The notes: generated by a model from the sequence alone, not told the origin. A stretch of 16,977 bases of DNA from JANRKG01 sp033763635 (GCA_033763635.1 JANRKG010000179.1:1-16977); one strand, 5' to 3'. Positions 1 to 6,679 are shown, counted from the stretch's first letter. Program-made: numbers and translations.

Positions 1-32
1 ACCCACCCCTACCCCTCCCAGGAGGGGATTGG
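1..32 (-). repeat. Dispersed CCCCTCC/GGAGGGG hairpin repeat, copy 1
   Basis: The first 32 bases contain CCCCTCC, a 2-nt spacer and GGAGGGG, flanked by ACCCAC on one side and ATTGG on the other. Read on the - strand, the unit runs CCAAT, CCCCTCC, TGGGAGGGG and ends GTGGGT. The same unit recurs at 7896-7921 and, degenerate and inverted, at 7975-8005. I recall such units as frequent between genes in filamentous cyanobacteria. It lies just upstream of the first gene and may fold as a hairpin in RNA. Confidence 0.7.
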
Positions 33-86
33 AGAAAATTTGGAGACAGAGCAATTTCCCAGAACGAGAATCTATCAGCGTTGCAG

Positions 87-587
87 ATGATAGACGTATC
101 TTTTTTCCCTCGCTTTGGGGTGAAGGGGGCAGGGGCAGCAGCTTGGTTGCAAGCCCAGGGAATTCCAGTACCCGATCGCCCCAATACCTGGATCGACTCA
201 TCAGAAGGCGATCGAGTGCTGCGATTGGGACTCACCGAATTTCTCATAGAAGGAAAGTCTGCATTGTCCCTGATGGCAGCTTGTCAAGATCCTCCAGCAA
301 AGGTGTATCCTGTTCTACGCCAGGATGGAGCGTTTGTTTTGCGTGGGAAAGGGGTGAATGATCTGCTCTCCCAAACCTGTAGTATTCACTTTCGGAGTTT
401 GAAGTTAACCGATCGCCCCATCTTACTCACCTCAATGGTGGGGGTTGCCGTGACCGCTCTGCCGGGAGAAGAAGAGTACCGCATCTGGAGTGATGGCACT
501 TTGGCACCCTATTTGAAACGAACTCTGTGGGAAGTTGCTAACGAGTTGAAAGATGAGGCAGTTGATGGGATGCAAAAACATTTTTAA
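87..587 (+). CDS. Sarcosine oxidase gamma subunit-like (SoxG/MgdD-like) folate-fold protein
   Basis: This 166-aa protein resembles the gamma subunit of heterotetrameric sarcosine oxidase and MgdD of N-methylglutamate dehydrogenase, small GcvT-fold proteins. The visible signatures are FGVKGAGAAAWL near residues 10-21 and the following LPDRPN-like stretch (VPDRPNTW), then a beta-rich core without signal peptide or membrane segment. ATG at 87 is preferred; a TTG at 81 would add two residues, and the frame is open further upstream, so the start is not fixed by a strong ribosome site. It ends 17 nt before glxB and looks like the first visible gene of a glxBCD operon. In known complexes this subunit works with flavin and NAD-binding subunits, none of which is in the window; they may lie to the left. 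The family call rests on motif resemblance, and GcvT-like or YgfZ-like is the main alternative. Confidence 0.68.
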   Translation: MIDVSFFPRFGVKGAGAAAWLQAQGIPVPDRPNTWIDSSEGDRVLRLGLTEFLIEGKSALSLMAACQDPPAKVYPVLRQDGAFVLRGKGVNDLLSQTCSIHFRSLKLTDRPILLTSMVGVAVTALPGEEEYRIWSDGTLAPYLKRTLWEVANELKDEAVDGMQKHF

Positions 588-604
588 AGCAAGAGGATAG
601 AAAG

Positions 605-1501
605 ATGTGTGGCATTGTTGGACTGTTAGTAAAAAAAACTGCGTTGCGCGAGTCCCTCGGAACGCTGATGGTGCCGATGTTAGTGGGGATGGCCGATCGG
701 GGGCCAGATTCGGCAGGGTTGGCGGTGTTTACGGAACCTGTGGCAACGGGATTTCGCAAGTACAGCCTGTATGCAGGAAATACACCGATCGGGTGGTCTG
801 ATTTACTGCAAAGATTCCAGACTCAGTGCGGTGGAACAGTAAACCTGACGGTGCAGGAAAATCATGCAGTGTTAGTGTCAGATCTGGCTCCCATTGAAGT
901 CAAAACCTGGTTGCAGACCTACTTTCCGACACTCAATATTCTTTCCACCGGACAGGCGATCGACCTCTATAAAGAAGCGGGACATCCGGCCCAGGTTGCC
1001 GAACGCTATCACTTCCAATCTCTTCAGGGAACCCATCTGGTGGGGCACACTCGCATGGCAACGGAATCGGCAGTGACTCCGGCCCATGCCCATCCCTTCA
1101 CCGCCGGAGAAGATTTCTGTCTGGTTCACAACGGCTCTTTGTCCAATCCCTACAGCATTCGGCGCAAACTGGAACCCCAGGGCATCCACTTCGAGACAGA
1201 CAACGATACAGAGGCGGCCTGTCGTTACCTGGAATGGCGCATGCGGGAGGGGGATGATCTGGAAAAAGCATTGCAAAAAGGATTTGAAGAATTAGACGGG
1301 TTCTTTACGTTCCTGATGGGGACGGGTGATAAGCTGGCTCTGGTGCGGGATGCCTTCGCCTGTAAACCTGCGATCGTCGCGGAAACGGATGATTATGTGG
1401 CAATCGCCTCGGAGTTTCGATCGCTGGCCCACTTGCCGGAGATTAAACAGGCTCACTTGTATGAACCCGCCCCTGAGGAGATGTATGTATGGACTGTCTG
1501 A
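605..1501 (+). CDS. glxB: GlxB: class II glutamine amidotransferase, split glutamate synthase subunit
   Basis: This 298-aa protein is the glutaminase part of a split glutamate-synthase-like enzyme (GlxB/MgsA). It should release ammonia from glutamine and pass it to the GlxD synthase subunit. Seen directly: Met-Cys start (Cys2 is the N-terminal nucleophile after Met removal, which fixes the start), DRGPDSAG at 31-38, GHTRMAT around Arg150, VHNGSLSN with Asn176-Gly177, and ETDNDTEA at 197-204. All are hallmark Ntn-amidotransferase positions. AGAGGA at 592-597 is a good ribosome site. The protein is shorter than PurF or the GltB amidotransferase region plus central domain, as expected for the stand-alone Glx form. 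Its end overlaps glxC by 13 nt in another frame, so translation is probably coupled. The true substrate of the complex (ammonia or methylamine as acceptor) cannot be read from sequence. Confidence 0.9.
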   Translation: MCGIVGLLVKKTALRESLGTLMVPMLVGMADRGPDSAGLAVFTEPVATGFRKYSLYAGNTPIGWSDLLQRFQTQCGGTVNLTVQENHAVLVSDLAPIEVKTWLQTYFPTLNILSTGQAIDLYKEAGHPAQVAERYHFQSLQGTHLVGHTRMATESAVTPAHAHPFTAGEDFCLVHNGSLSNPYSIRRKLEPQGIHFETDNDTEAACRYLEWRMREGDDLEKALQKGFEELDGFFTFLMGTGDKLALVRDAFACKPAIVAETDDYVAIASEFRSLAHLPEIKQAHLYEPAPEEMYVWTV

Positions 1502-2178
1502 CGTTTAACCTGGCAAAAACTCCCCTGCGGGAAATCAACCAATTCCTGCACCAGCATGTCGAGAAAGTGGCAGGGCGAAAGGTCGTGATTGAGAACCCGG
1601 ATGGTGCCCACAATCTCGCAGTCGGGCTGAATGCGGCGATCGAGATAGAGATCGCCGGACATGCCGGATATTACGCAGCCGGAATGAATCAACTGGCAAA
1701 TGTCACCATCCTGGGGAACGCAGGCACCGGAGTCGCAGAGAATATGATGTCTGGGCGGGTGCAGGTCAAAGGCTTTGCCTCGGTGTCCGCTGGCGCATCG
1801 GCTCACGGGGGCTTACTGGTGATTGAGGGAGATAGTAGTTTGCGCTGCGGGATTTCACTCAAAGGGGCCGATATTGTCGTGGGCGGCAGTGTGGGAAGCT
1901 TCTCTGGGTTCATGGCTCAAGCCGGACGTATGGTGGTCTGTGGCAACGCGGGGGATGGGTTGGGCGATTCCCTCTATGAAGCAGTCATCTACGTGCGGGG
2001 CCATATCAAATCTTTAGGAGCCGATGCCCATCTGGAGCCAATGGCCCCTGAGGATTATCTAACCGTTCAAGAATTACTGGATAAAGCTGGGTTCACCCAC
2101 AATCCCAAAGATTTCAAGCGCGTTGCCTCAGCCCGCCAACTTTACCACTGGAATGCAGACGCAAATCAGGAGTATTAA
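1489..2178 (+). CDS. glxC: GlxC: GXGXG-domain subunit of split glutamate synthase
   Basis: This 229-aa protein carries the GXGXG right-handed beta-helix domain that forms the C-terminal domain of large GOGAT subunits (GlxC/MgsB). Glycine-rich coils run from about residue 45 to 175, with segments such as GNAGTGVAENMMSG, GASAHGGLLVIEGD, GGSVGSFSGFMAQAG and GNAGDGLGDSLYEA. In GOGAT this domain is structural and helps form the ammonia channel; it has no catalysis of its own. The C-terminal 45 residues (from PEDYLTVQELLDKAG) resemble the tail of Glx proteins. The ATG at 1489 lies inside the last codons of glxB, and GAGGAG at 1474-1479 within glxB is its ribosome site. The overlap points to coupled synthesis in fixed ratio with GlxB. 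Confidence 0.88.
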   Translation: MDCLTFNLAKTPLREINQFLHQHVEKVAGRKVVIENPDGAHNLAVGLNAAIEIEIAGHAGYYAAGMNQLANVTILGNAGTGVAENMMSGRVQVKGFASVSAGASAHGGLLVIEGDSSLRCGISLKGADIVVGGSVGSFSGFMAQAGRMVVCGNAGDGLGDSLYEAVIYVRGHIKSLGADAHLEPMAPEDYLTVQELLDKAGFTHNPKDFKRVASARQLYHWNADANQEY

Positions 2179-2190
2179 CCGCCCCCCTTT

Positions 2191-2211
2191 CTTCTGCCTT
2201 CTACCTTCTAC
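2191..2211 (+). repeat. Heptamer short tandem repeat (STRR-like), three units
   Basis: Three consecutive 7-mers are visible: CTTCTGC, CTTCTAC, CTTCTAC, followed by a degenerate CTCTTTC. Heptamer short tandem repeats of this kind are known from filamentous cyanobacteria. The array fills most of the 50-nt glxC-glxD gap, leaving no purine-rich ribosome site before the glxD ATG. Confidence 0.6.
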
Positions 2212-2228
2212 CTCTTTCAATACCCGTC

Positions 2229-3593
2229 ATGAACACTGATCCTTCCCATCTCCATCATGCCATCTCCAAAGAAGAATCCTGGGGCTACGATCGCCGCATC
2301 CTCGATTACATTCACCACGCTGCTACTCAGGGACTCTATGAAATTCGGGGATTAGGGGCGAAACGCAAGCTTCCCCATTTCGACGATCTGGTATTTCTCG
2401 GCGCTTCCCTGTCCCGCTATGCGCTGGAGGGCTATCGGGAAAAATGCACCACGGGAACGGTTCTGGGAACACGCTACGCAAAACGTCCGATCGAATTAGA
2501 AATTCCGATCACGATCGCGGGCATGAGTTTTGGTTCCCTCTCGGCCAATGTGAAAGAAGCTTTGGGATTAGCAGCAACGGAGATGGGCACCTCGACGACC
2601 ACAGGGGATGGGGGCATGACCCCAGAAGAACGACGATCTTCAAGGACGCTCGTTTACCAGTGCTTGCCGTCTCGCTATGGCTTCAACCCCAATGATTTGC
2701 GAAAGGCAGATGCGATCGAGATGGTGATCGGACAGGGAGCGAAACCGGGAGGTGGTGGCATGCTCCTGGGGCAGAAGATTAATCCCCGTGTGGCTCAGAT
2801 GCGGACCTTGCCGGAGGGGGTGGATCAGCGATCGGCCTGTCGTCACCCCGATTGGACAGGACCGGATGACCTGGCAATCAAGCTTCAGGAACTTCGCGAG
2901 ATCACGGATTGGGAAAAGCCCATTTATATCAAGGTCGGTGCAACTCGCACCTTCAACGATGTGAAACTAGCGGTTCATGCAGGAGCCGATGTCGTCGTTG
3001 TGGATGGAATGCAGGGGGGCACAGCAGCCACCCAGAGCGTTTTCATTGAGCATGTGGGAATTCCGACCCTTGCCGCCGTTCGTCAGGCAGTGGATGCATT
3101 AGAAGACTTGAACATGAAGGGCAAGGTCCAATTGCTCGTCTCTGGGGGAATTCGCACAGGGGCGGATGTCGCGAAGGCGCTGGCGATGGGGGCTGATGCC
3201 GTGTCGATCGGTCAAGCCGCGTTAATGGCTCTGGGCTGCAATCACGATACCTATGTTCAAGATGGAGAACAGCACTCAGCCGTTGGAGATTACGCAACCC
3301 TGGGAACGGCTCCAGGCTACTGCCACCATTGCCACACTGGAAAATGCCCTGTGGGAATCACAACCCAGGACGAGGTGTTAGAGAAGCGACTGGACCCGCA
3401 GATTGGGGCGCGACGGGTCCGGAACTACTTAAAGACGCTGACGATGGAGTTAACGACGATCGCCCGTGCCTGTGGGAAACAGAACGTGCATCACCTGGAG
3501 CGGGAAGATCTGGTGGCTCTGACGGTAGAGGCGGCAGCAATGGCAAGGGTGCCTCTAGCCGGAACGGATTGGGTGCCGGGGTGGAGGGATTAG
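2229..3593 (+). CDS. glxD: GlxD: FMN-binding glutamate synthase domain protein
   Basis: This 454-aa protein is the FMN-containing synthase subunit of the split GOGAT (GlxD/MgsC). It would reduce the imine formed from a 2-oxo acid and ammonia or an amine, or run the related N-methylglutamate synthase exchange. Visible signatures are the FMN-barrel motifs ITIAGMSFGSLS near residue 95, the GQGAKPGGGG loop, KVGAT, VDGMQGGTAAT, and SGGIRTGADVAKALAMGADAVSIG as the phosphate-binding end of the barrel. Cys365, Cys368 and Cys373 (C-X2-C-X4-C in GYCHHCHTGKC) match the iron-sulfur cluster loop of glutamate synthases. A 60-residue N-terminal leader precedes the barrel. No clear Shine-Dalgarno precedes the ATG because a heptamer repeat sits there. 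It probably ends the operon, with a hairpin at 3659-3700 downstream. The family is secure; the reaction is inferred. Confidence 0.9.
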   Translation: MNTDPSHLHHAISKEESWGYDRRILDYIHHAATQGLYEIRGLGAKRKLPHFDDLVFLGASLSRYALEGYREKCTTGTVLGTRYAKRPIELEIPITIAGMSFGSLSANVKEALGLAATEMGTSTTTGDGGMTPEERRSSRTLVYQCLPSRYGFNPNDLRKADAIEMVIGQGAKPGGGGMLLGQKINPRVAQMRTLPEGVDQRSACRHPDWTGPDDLAIKLQELREITDWEKPIYIKVGATRTFNDVKLAVHAGADVVVVDGMQGGTAATQSVFIEHVGIPTLAAVRQAVDALEDLNMKGKVQLLVSGGIRTGADVAKALAMGADAVSIGQAALMALGCNHDTYVQDGEQHSAVGDYATLGTAPGYCHHCHTGKCPVGITTQDEVLEKRLDPQIGARRVRNYLKTLTMELTTIARACGKQNVHHLEREDLVALTVEAAAMARVPLAGTDWVPGWRD

Positions 3594-3658
3594 CGAACCA
3601 GCACTTGCTACTGTGTCCCCGTTCCCATAAAACTGCAAAATCTTTGGCTTCTCTCAAA

Positions 3659-3700
3659 AAAGCTTTCAGCCCATCAAAGCTTGATAAGGCTGAAAGCCTT
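3659..3700 (+). terminator. Hairpin after glxD, possible terminator or foldback element
   Basis: AAAGCTTTCAGCC (3659-3671) pairs with GGCTGAAAGCCTT (3688-3700) at 12 of 13 positions. The loop itself contains a near-palindrome, ATCAAAGCTTGAT. It lies 66 nt beyond the glxD stop and could end the transcript, but it is not followed by a T-run. An alternative stem GAAAGCCT (3692-3699) with AGGCTTTC (3708-3715) shares the right arm, so two mutually exclusive folds are possible. Confidence 0.45.
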
Positions 3701-4033
3701 GGTTGACAGGCTTTCTCGTAGTCTACTAGGCCGAGTGATCCCAAGAACACCTGAGAACTATATTACTGACTGTAACAATTTGGCTATCTTGTTAATAATT
3801 GTTGCAGTTGCTTGATCCCGTTGTTAGGGTGTGAATGAACCTTAGCAATTAGGACAAATTTACTCTGCCAAGGCCATGTGAACGAATCCCATAAAAACCA
3901 TTTGCAATAAAGTGGTAAATGCCCTCATCTAACGGCTTCAAAGCACTTTGTTTCACCCGGAGCGATTCCAACCTCAAATGACCCGATTGTTTCATAGCAC
4001 TATGCAGGCTTGCGAAAAACTGCGAAAAACATT

Positions 4034-4124
4034 GATCCAACATTGAAGAATTTCAACGTTGAAAAATTCCAACGTTGAAGCATCTAAAGTCGAAAAATCC
4101 AAAGTCGAAAAATCCAAAGTCGAA
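4034..4124 (+). repeat. 15-bp tandem repeat array, about six units
   Basis: Units start at 4034, 4049, 4065, 4080, 4095 and 4110, each 15 nt, with one extra base at 4064. The last two are identical (AAATCCAAAGTCGAA). Earlier units read AATTTCAACGTTGAA and AATTCCAACGTTGAA, so the core drifts from AACGTTGAA to AAAGTCGAA along the array. Stop codons and the absence of a start argue against a coding array in this orientation. It ends 120 nt before the dehydrogenase start codon. Confidence 0.8.
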
Positions 4125-4232
4125 AAAACGGTTGATTGTTATTTGAAGCCATTGTTTTAGCTTTTGCCCGGATTCCCGACGGCAAAAAACATCGTGCTGG
4201 CATTGGCTTCTGTGGAGTGAGACTTCAGAATT

Positions 4233-4237
4233 GGAGG
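4233..4237 (+). promoter_or_regulatory. Ribosome binding site of the short-chain dehydrogenase
   Basis: GGAGG lies 6 nt before the ATG at 4244. It decides the start in favour of this codon rather than the in-frame upstream ATG at 4136, which would add 36 residues with no family match in front of the Rossmann motif. Confidence 0.8.
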
Positions 4238-4243
4238 TTTTCT

Positions 4244-5020
4244 ATGAGTATTGAAGGAAAGATTGCTCTCATTACTGGAGCTTCTCGTGGTATCGGGCGG
4301 GCGATCGCCCTGGAATTTGCAAACCAGGGAGCCAAACGATTGCTACTGGTTGCCCGCGATCGACAGCGATTAGAAGAAGTGGCTGATGAAATTAGAACTT
4401 TAAATGTGGAAGCAATTCCTCTGGCAATTGATCTCAGCCAACCTATTGAAGTCAGCATTTCGATCGCACAAGCATGGCGTGATTATGGTCCCTTTCACGT
4501 TCTAGTTAATTGCGCTGGGGTTGCCCATCAGGCTCCCTTTTTGCAAACTCGTTTGCCTCAAGTGCAAGAAGAAATTGCAACTAATTTAATTGGAATGTAC
4601 ACAATCACACGTTTAATTGCTCGTCGGATGGTAGCTCAACGGGAAGGGACGATCGTTAATGTATCCAGTTTGATGGGTAAATTAGCGGCTCCCACAATGG
4701 CAACTTACTCGGCGACTAAGTTTGCCATCCTCGGTTTTTCCCAGGCGCTTCGGGGAGAACTGGCCTCTCATAATGTCAAAGTCATCACGCTATTGCCCAC
4801 CTTGACTGACACCGATATGGTGCGACATCTGCATTGGTTTCGATGGATTATTCCCATATCTTCCCAACAGGTAGCCCAAGTGCTTATCACTGGCCTGAGT
4901 AAAGGGTCGAATGAGATTCTAGTGGGTTGGCAAAGCCACCTGGCAGTATGGGGCAATCGGGTTGCACCCTGGCTCATAGAAAAGATCTTGCTGTTGGCGG
5001 CCCCCCTACCGAGTAGTTAA
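4244..5020 (+). CDS. Short-chain dehydrogenase/reductase (classical SDR)
   Basis: This 258-aa protein is a classical SDR, an NAD(P)-dependent oxidoreductase acting on a carbonyl or hydroxyl group. The dinucleotide motif TGASRGIG is at residues 11-18, NCAG at 89-92, and the catalytic Ser142, Tyr155 and Lys159 (YSATK) are all present with normal spacing. The arginine-rich second strand (ARDRQRLEE) favours NADPH. The C-terminal part, from FRWIIPISSQQVAQVL onward, is hydrophobic and contains a possible amphipathic or membrane-contacting helix (LIEKILLLAAPL), a pattern seen in ketoacyl or ketosphinganine reductase-like SDRs of the DltE/FabG group. The substrate cannot be named. gcvT begins 35 nt downstream on the same strand, so the two may share a transcript. 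Confidence 0.88.
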   Translation: MSIEGKIALITGASRGIGRAIALEFANQGAKRLLLVARDRQRLEEVADEIRTLNVEAIPLAIDLSQPIEVSISIAQAWRDYGPFHVLVNCAGVAHQAPFLQTRLPQVQEEIATNLIGMYTITRLIARRMVAQREGTIVNVSSLMGKLAAPTMATYSATKFAILGFSQALRGELASHNVKVITLLPTLTDTDMVRHLHWFRWIIPISSQQVAQVLITGLSKGSNEILVGWQSHLAVWGNRVAPWLIEKILLLAAPLPSS

Positions 5021-5037
5021 GAAGTTCTAAAACAGAC

Positions 5038-5045
5038 AGGGGGAG
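5038..5045 (+). promoter_or_regulatory. Possible ribosome binding site for a TTG-started gcvT
   Basis: AGGGGGAG lies 10 nt before the in-frame TTG at 5056. It is the best purine-rich site in this region and the reason to place the gcvT start there; the alternative GTG at 5146 has no comparable site. Confidence 0.4.
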
Positions 5046-5055
5046 CCTATTCCCC

Positions 5056-6303
5056 TTGTCTGGAATTGCAAACTTCCTACAACGATCCGGAACGATCAAC
5101 CATCCCTTAGAATCAGAAAAGCTCATTTTTCACGGTGACTTTCCTGTGGTTGAACCCGTCAACGACAACGCGATCGAATCCCTTCCCGCAGAAGCAGCCC
5201 TGCCGCTCCTGCGGACCCAACTCTATGAATTGTGTTTAGGACTCAAAGGCCGAATGGTGCCCTTTGCCGGATGGGAAATGCCCGTTCAATACAGTGGCAT
5301 TACGAAAGAACATCAGGCCGTGCGGGAACAGGCGGGGATCTTCGACATTTCCCACATGGGAAAGTTTACGTTAAAGGGCAAAAACCTTGTTGAGCAACTA
5401 CAGCCCCTCGTTCCTTCCGATCTCAGCCGCTTACAGCCAGGAGAGGCTCAGTACAGTGTGTTACTGAATGAATCCGGAGGCATTCTGGATGATCTGATTT
5501 TTTACTATCAGGGCGTAGATGAAGTGGGAGAACAACGGGGCGTTTTGATCGTGAATGCGGCAACGCGCACCAAAGACAAGACCTGGATTCTGGCTGCGAT
5601 CGATGCTAATCAGGTGCAGTTTGAAGATCTGTCGGATCAGAAAGTTTTGCTGGCCGTTCAAGGGCCACAGGCGATCAAACTTCTGCAACCCCTGGTTCAG
5701 GCCGATTTATCCAGTATCAAAGCCTTTGGGCATATAGAAACCACAGTTTTAGGTCAACCCGCTTTCATCGCTCGGACAGGATACACCGGAGAGGACGGGG
5801 TGGAAATCATGATGGACCCGGAAGTTGGGGTGGAGGTGTGGCAATCCCTCCTGAATGCTGGGGTAGTTCCTTGCGGCCTGGGGGCACGGGATACCCTGCG
5901 GTTAGAAGCCGCAATGGCCCTTTACGGACAGGATATTGATGAAACAACAACACCCCTGGAAGCAGGGCTGGGCTGGGTCGTGCATCTAGACAGCAAAGGG
6001 GAGTTTATTGGGCGATCGGTATTGGAGCAGCAAAAACGGGATGGGGTGAAGCGTCGGCTCGTGGGTCTGCGGACAGAAGGCCGTAATATTGCCCGTCACG
6101 ATTATCCGGTGCTGTATGCAGGAGAGGCGATCGGCAAGATTACCAGTGGTACGTTGTCGCCGACGTTGGGCTATCCTGTTGCGATGGCCTATGTCCCGGT
6201 CGAACTGGCGCAACCAGGGCAAGTTTTGCAGGTAGAAATCCGGGGTAAGGCTTATCCGGCAATGGTTGTAAAGCGTCCGTTTTACAAACGAGCAAAGGGA
6301 TAG
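5056..6303 (+). CDS. gcvT: Glycine cleavage system T-protein (aminomethyltransferase)
   Basis: GcvT transfers the methylene group of the aminomethyl-lipoyl H-protein to tetrahydrofolate, releasing ammonia. Family motifs begin at about residue 50 (LLRTQLYELC), with GWEMPVQYSGI, FDISHMGKF, SGGILDDLIFYY (the first Asp, residue 145 in this numbering, fits the catalytic aspartate), ARTGYTGEDGVEI, LGARDTLRLEA and TPLEAGLGW, then the C-terminal GCV_T_C barrel to the end. The core is full length and looks intact. The first 49 residues are not family-like: there is no ATG before residue 67, so the start is a TTG at 5056 with an AGGGGGAG site, or a GTG at 5146. gcvH and gcvP are not adjacent. A dispersed gcvT is usual in cyanobacteria, as far as I recall. 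Promoter and partner genes are not visible. Confidence 0.92.
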   Translation: MSGIANFLQRSGTINHPLESEKLIFHGDFPVVEPVNDNAIESLPAEAALPLLRTQLYELCLGLKGRMVPFAGWEMPVQYSGITKEHQAVREQAGIFDISHMGKFTLKGKNLVEQLQPLVPSDLSRLQPGEAQYSVLLNESGGILDDLIFYYQGVDEVGEQRGVLIVNAATRTKDKTWILAAIDANQVQFEDLSDQKVLLAVQGPQAIKLLQPLVQADLSSIKAFGHIETTVLGQPAFIARTGYTGEDGVEIMMDPEVGVEVWQSLLNAGVVPCGLGARDTLRLEAAMALYGQDIDETTTPLEAGLGWVVHLDSKGEFIGRSVLEQQKRDGVKRRLVGLRTEGRNIARHDYPVLYAGEAIGKITSGTLSPTLGYPVAMAYVPVELAQPGQVLQVEIRGKAYPAMVVKRPFYKRAKG

Positions 6304-6348
6304 AAGAATTGACTGCGAGTGGGGAATGGGTAATCGGTAAACGTAATC

Positions 6349-6368
6349 GGTAATAGAGTTCTATTACC
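6349..6368 (+). terminator. Inverted repeat after gcvT, likely terminator
   Basis: GGTAATAGA and TCTATTACC form a perfect 9-bp inverted repeat around GT. In RNA this gives an 8-bp stem with a 4-nt loop, followed by CGTTTCTC. It begins 45 nt after the gcvT stop. The T-run is short, so termination is probable rather than certain. Confidence 0.5.
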
Positions 6369-6400
6369 CGTTTCTCACAAATAACAATCAGCAACTTAAT

Positions 6401-6437
6401 AAAAAAGCTGTAAATACAAATCAAAATACAGTTTTTT
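6401..6437 (+). terminator. Second stem with T6 tail after gcvT
   Basis: AAAAAAGCTGTA (6401-6412) can pair with TACAGTTTTTT (6427-6437) with one bulged G. The CTGTA/TACAG stem followed by six T residues fits an intrinsic terminator, and the A-run makes it symmetric for the other strand. The GC content of the stem is low. Confidence 0.4.
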
Positions 6438-6472
6438 GTAACTCAGGGAGTGTATTCTTGCTTTATGCAAGT

Positions 6473-6486
6473 GTAATCTTGAGTAC
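6473..6486 (+). promoter_or_regulatory. NtcA-type sequence GTA-N8-TAC
   Basis: GTA, eight bases and TAC match the consensus of the cyanobacterial nitrogen regulator NtcA exactly. No well-placed -10 box about 22 nt downstream is seen, and one chance match is plausible in an AT-rich region of this size. Confidence 0.2.
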
Positions 6487-6650
6487 ATTTTTCACTTTTA
6501 TAAGTGTTCTTTTGAACATCAATTAAACGTAAAATCGACTGAAATCAATTCTCTGGCGCAAATTTATTGAGTGGCTGAACAATTTACCCTATAAGGAATT
6601 CAGTAATCGTCAACCGTGATGACCGCACCTGGCGGGTGTAAATAACCGCA

Positions 6651-6679
6651 TTGACAGCCTTTGATCTTTTTTCTTAAAT
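6651..6679 (+). promoter_or_regulatory. Candidate sigma-70 promoter for the first glycosyltransferase
   Basis: TTGACA at 6651-6656 is a perfect -35 hexamer. TTAAAT at 6674-6679, after 17 nt, matches the -10 consensus at four of six positions. It would give a leader of about 105 nt before the ATG at 6792. Confidence 0.4.

Larger units (their letters stand above)
3594..4243. other. 650-bp gene-poor region with nested repeats
   Basis: No convincing gene is seen between glxD and the short-chain dehydrogenase. The left third holds nested inverted repeats (3659-3735). The middle has no feature I can name; a 64-codon open frame on the - strand (3849-4043) lacks a ribosome site and a recognisable family. 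From 4034 to 4124 there are about six 15-bp tandem repeats. The last 110 bases form the leader of the dehydrogenase gene. The mix of foldback and tandem repeats could mark a decayed mobile element, but no transposase motif or target duplication is evident. Confidence 0.6.

Noticed and set aside
3358..3750. 130-codon open frame on the - strand over the glxD end
   Set aside because: It is a Pro/Ser-rich shadow of glxD and crosses the foldback region without any motif.
3849..4043. 64-codon open frame on the - strand in the gene-poor region
   Set aside because: No ribosome site, no recognisable family, and it begins inside the first tandem-repeat unit. It could be a transposase scrap, but nothing in it supports that.
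4136..4243. Upstream extension of the short-chain dehydrogenase from ATG 4136
   Set aside because: The added 36 residues do not look like the family, and GGAGG sits correctly before ATG 4244.
6331..6353. Direct repeat TAATCGGTAA as a possible regulator array
   Set aside because: Only two copies, the second overlapping the terminator-like inverted repeat; likely local duplication.
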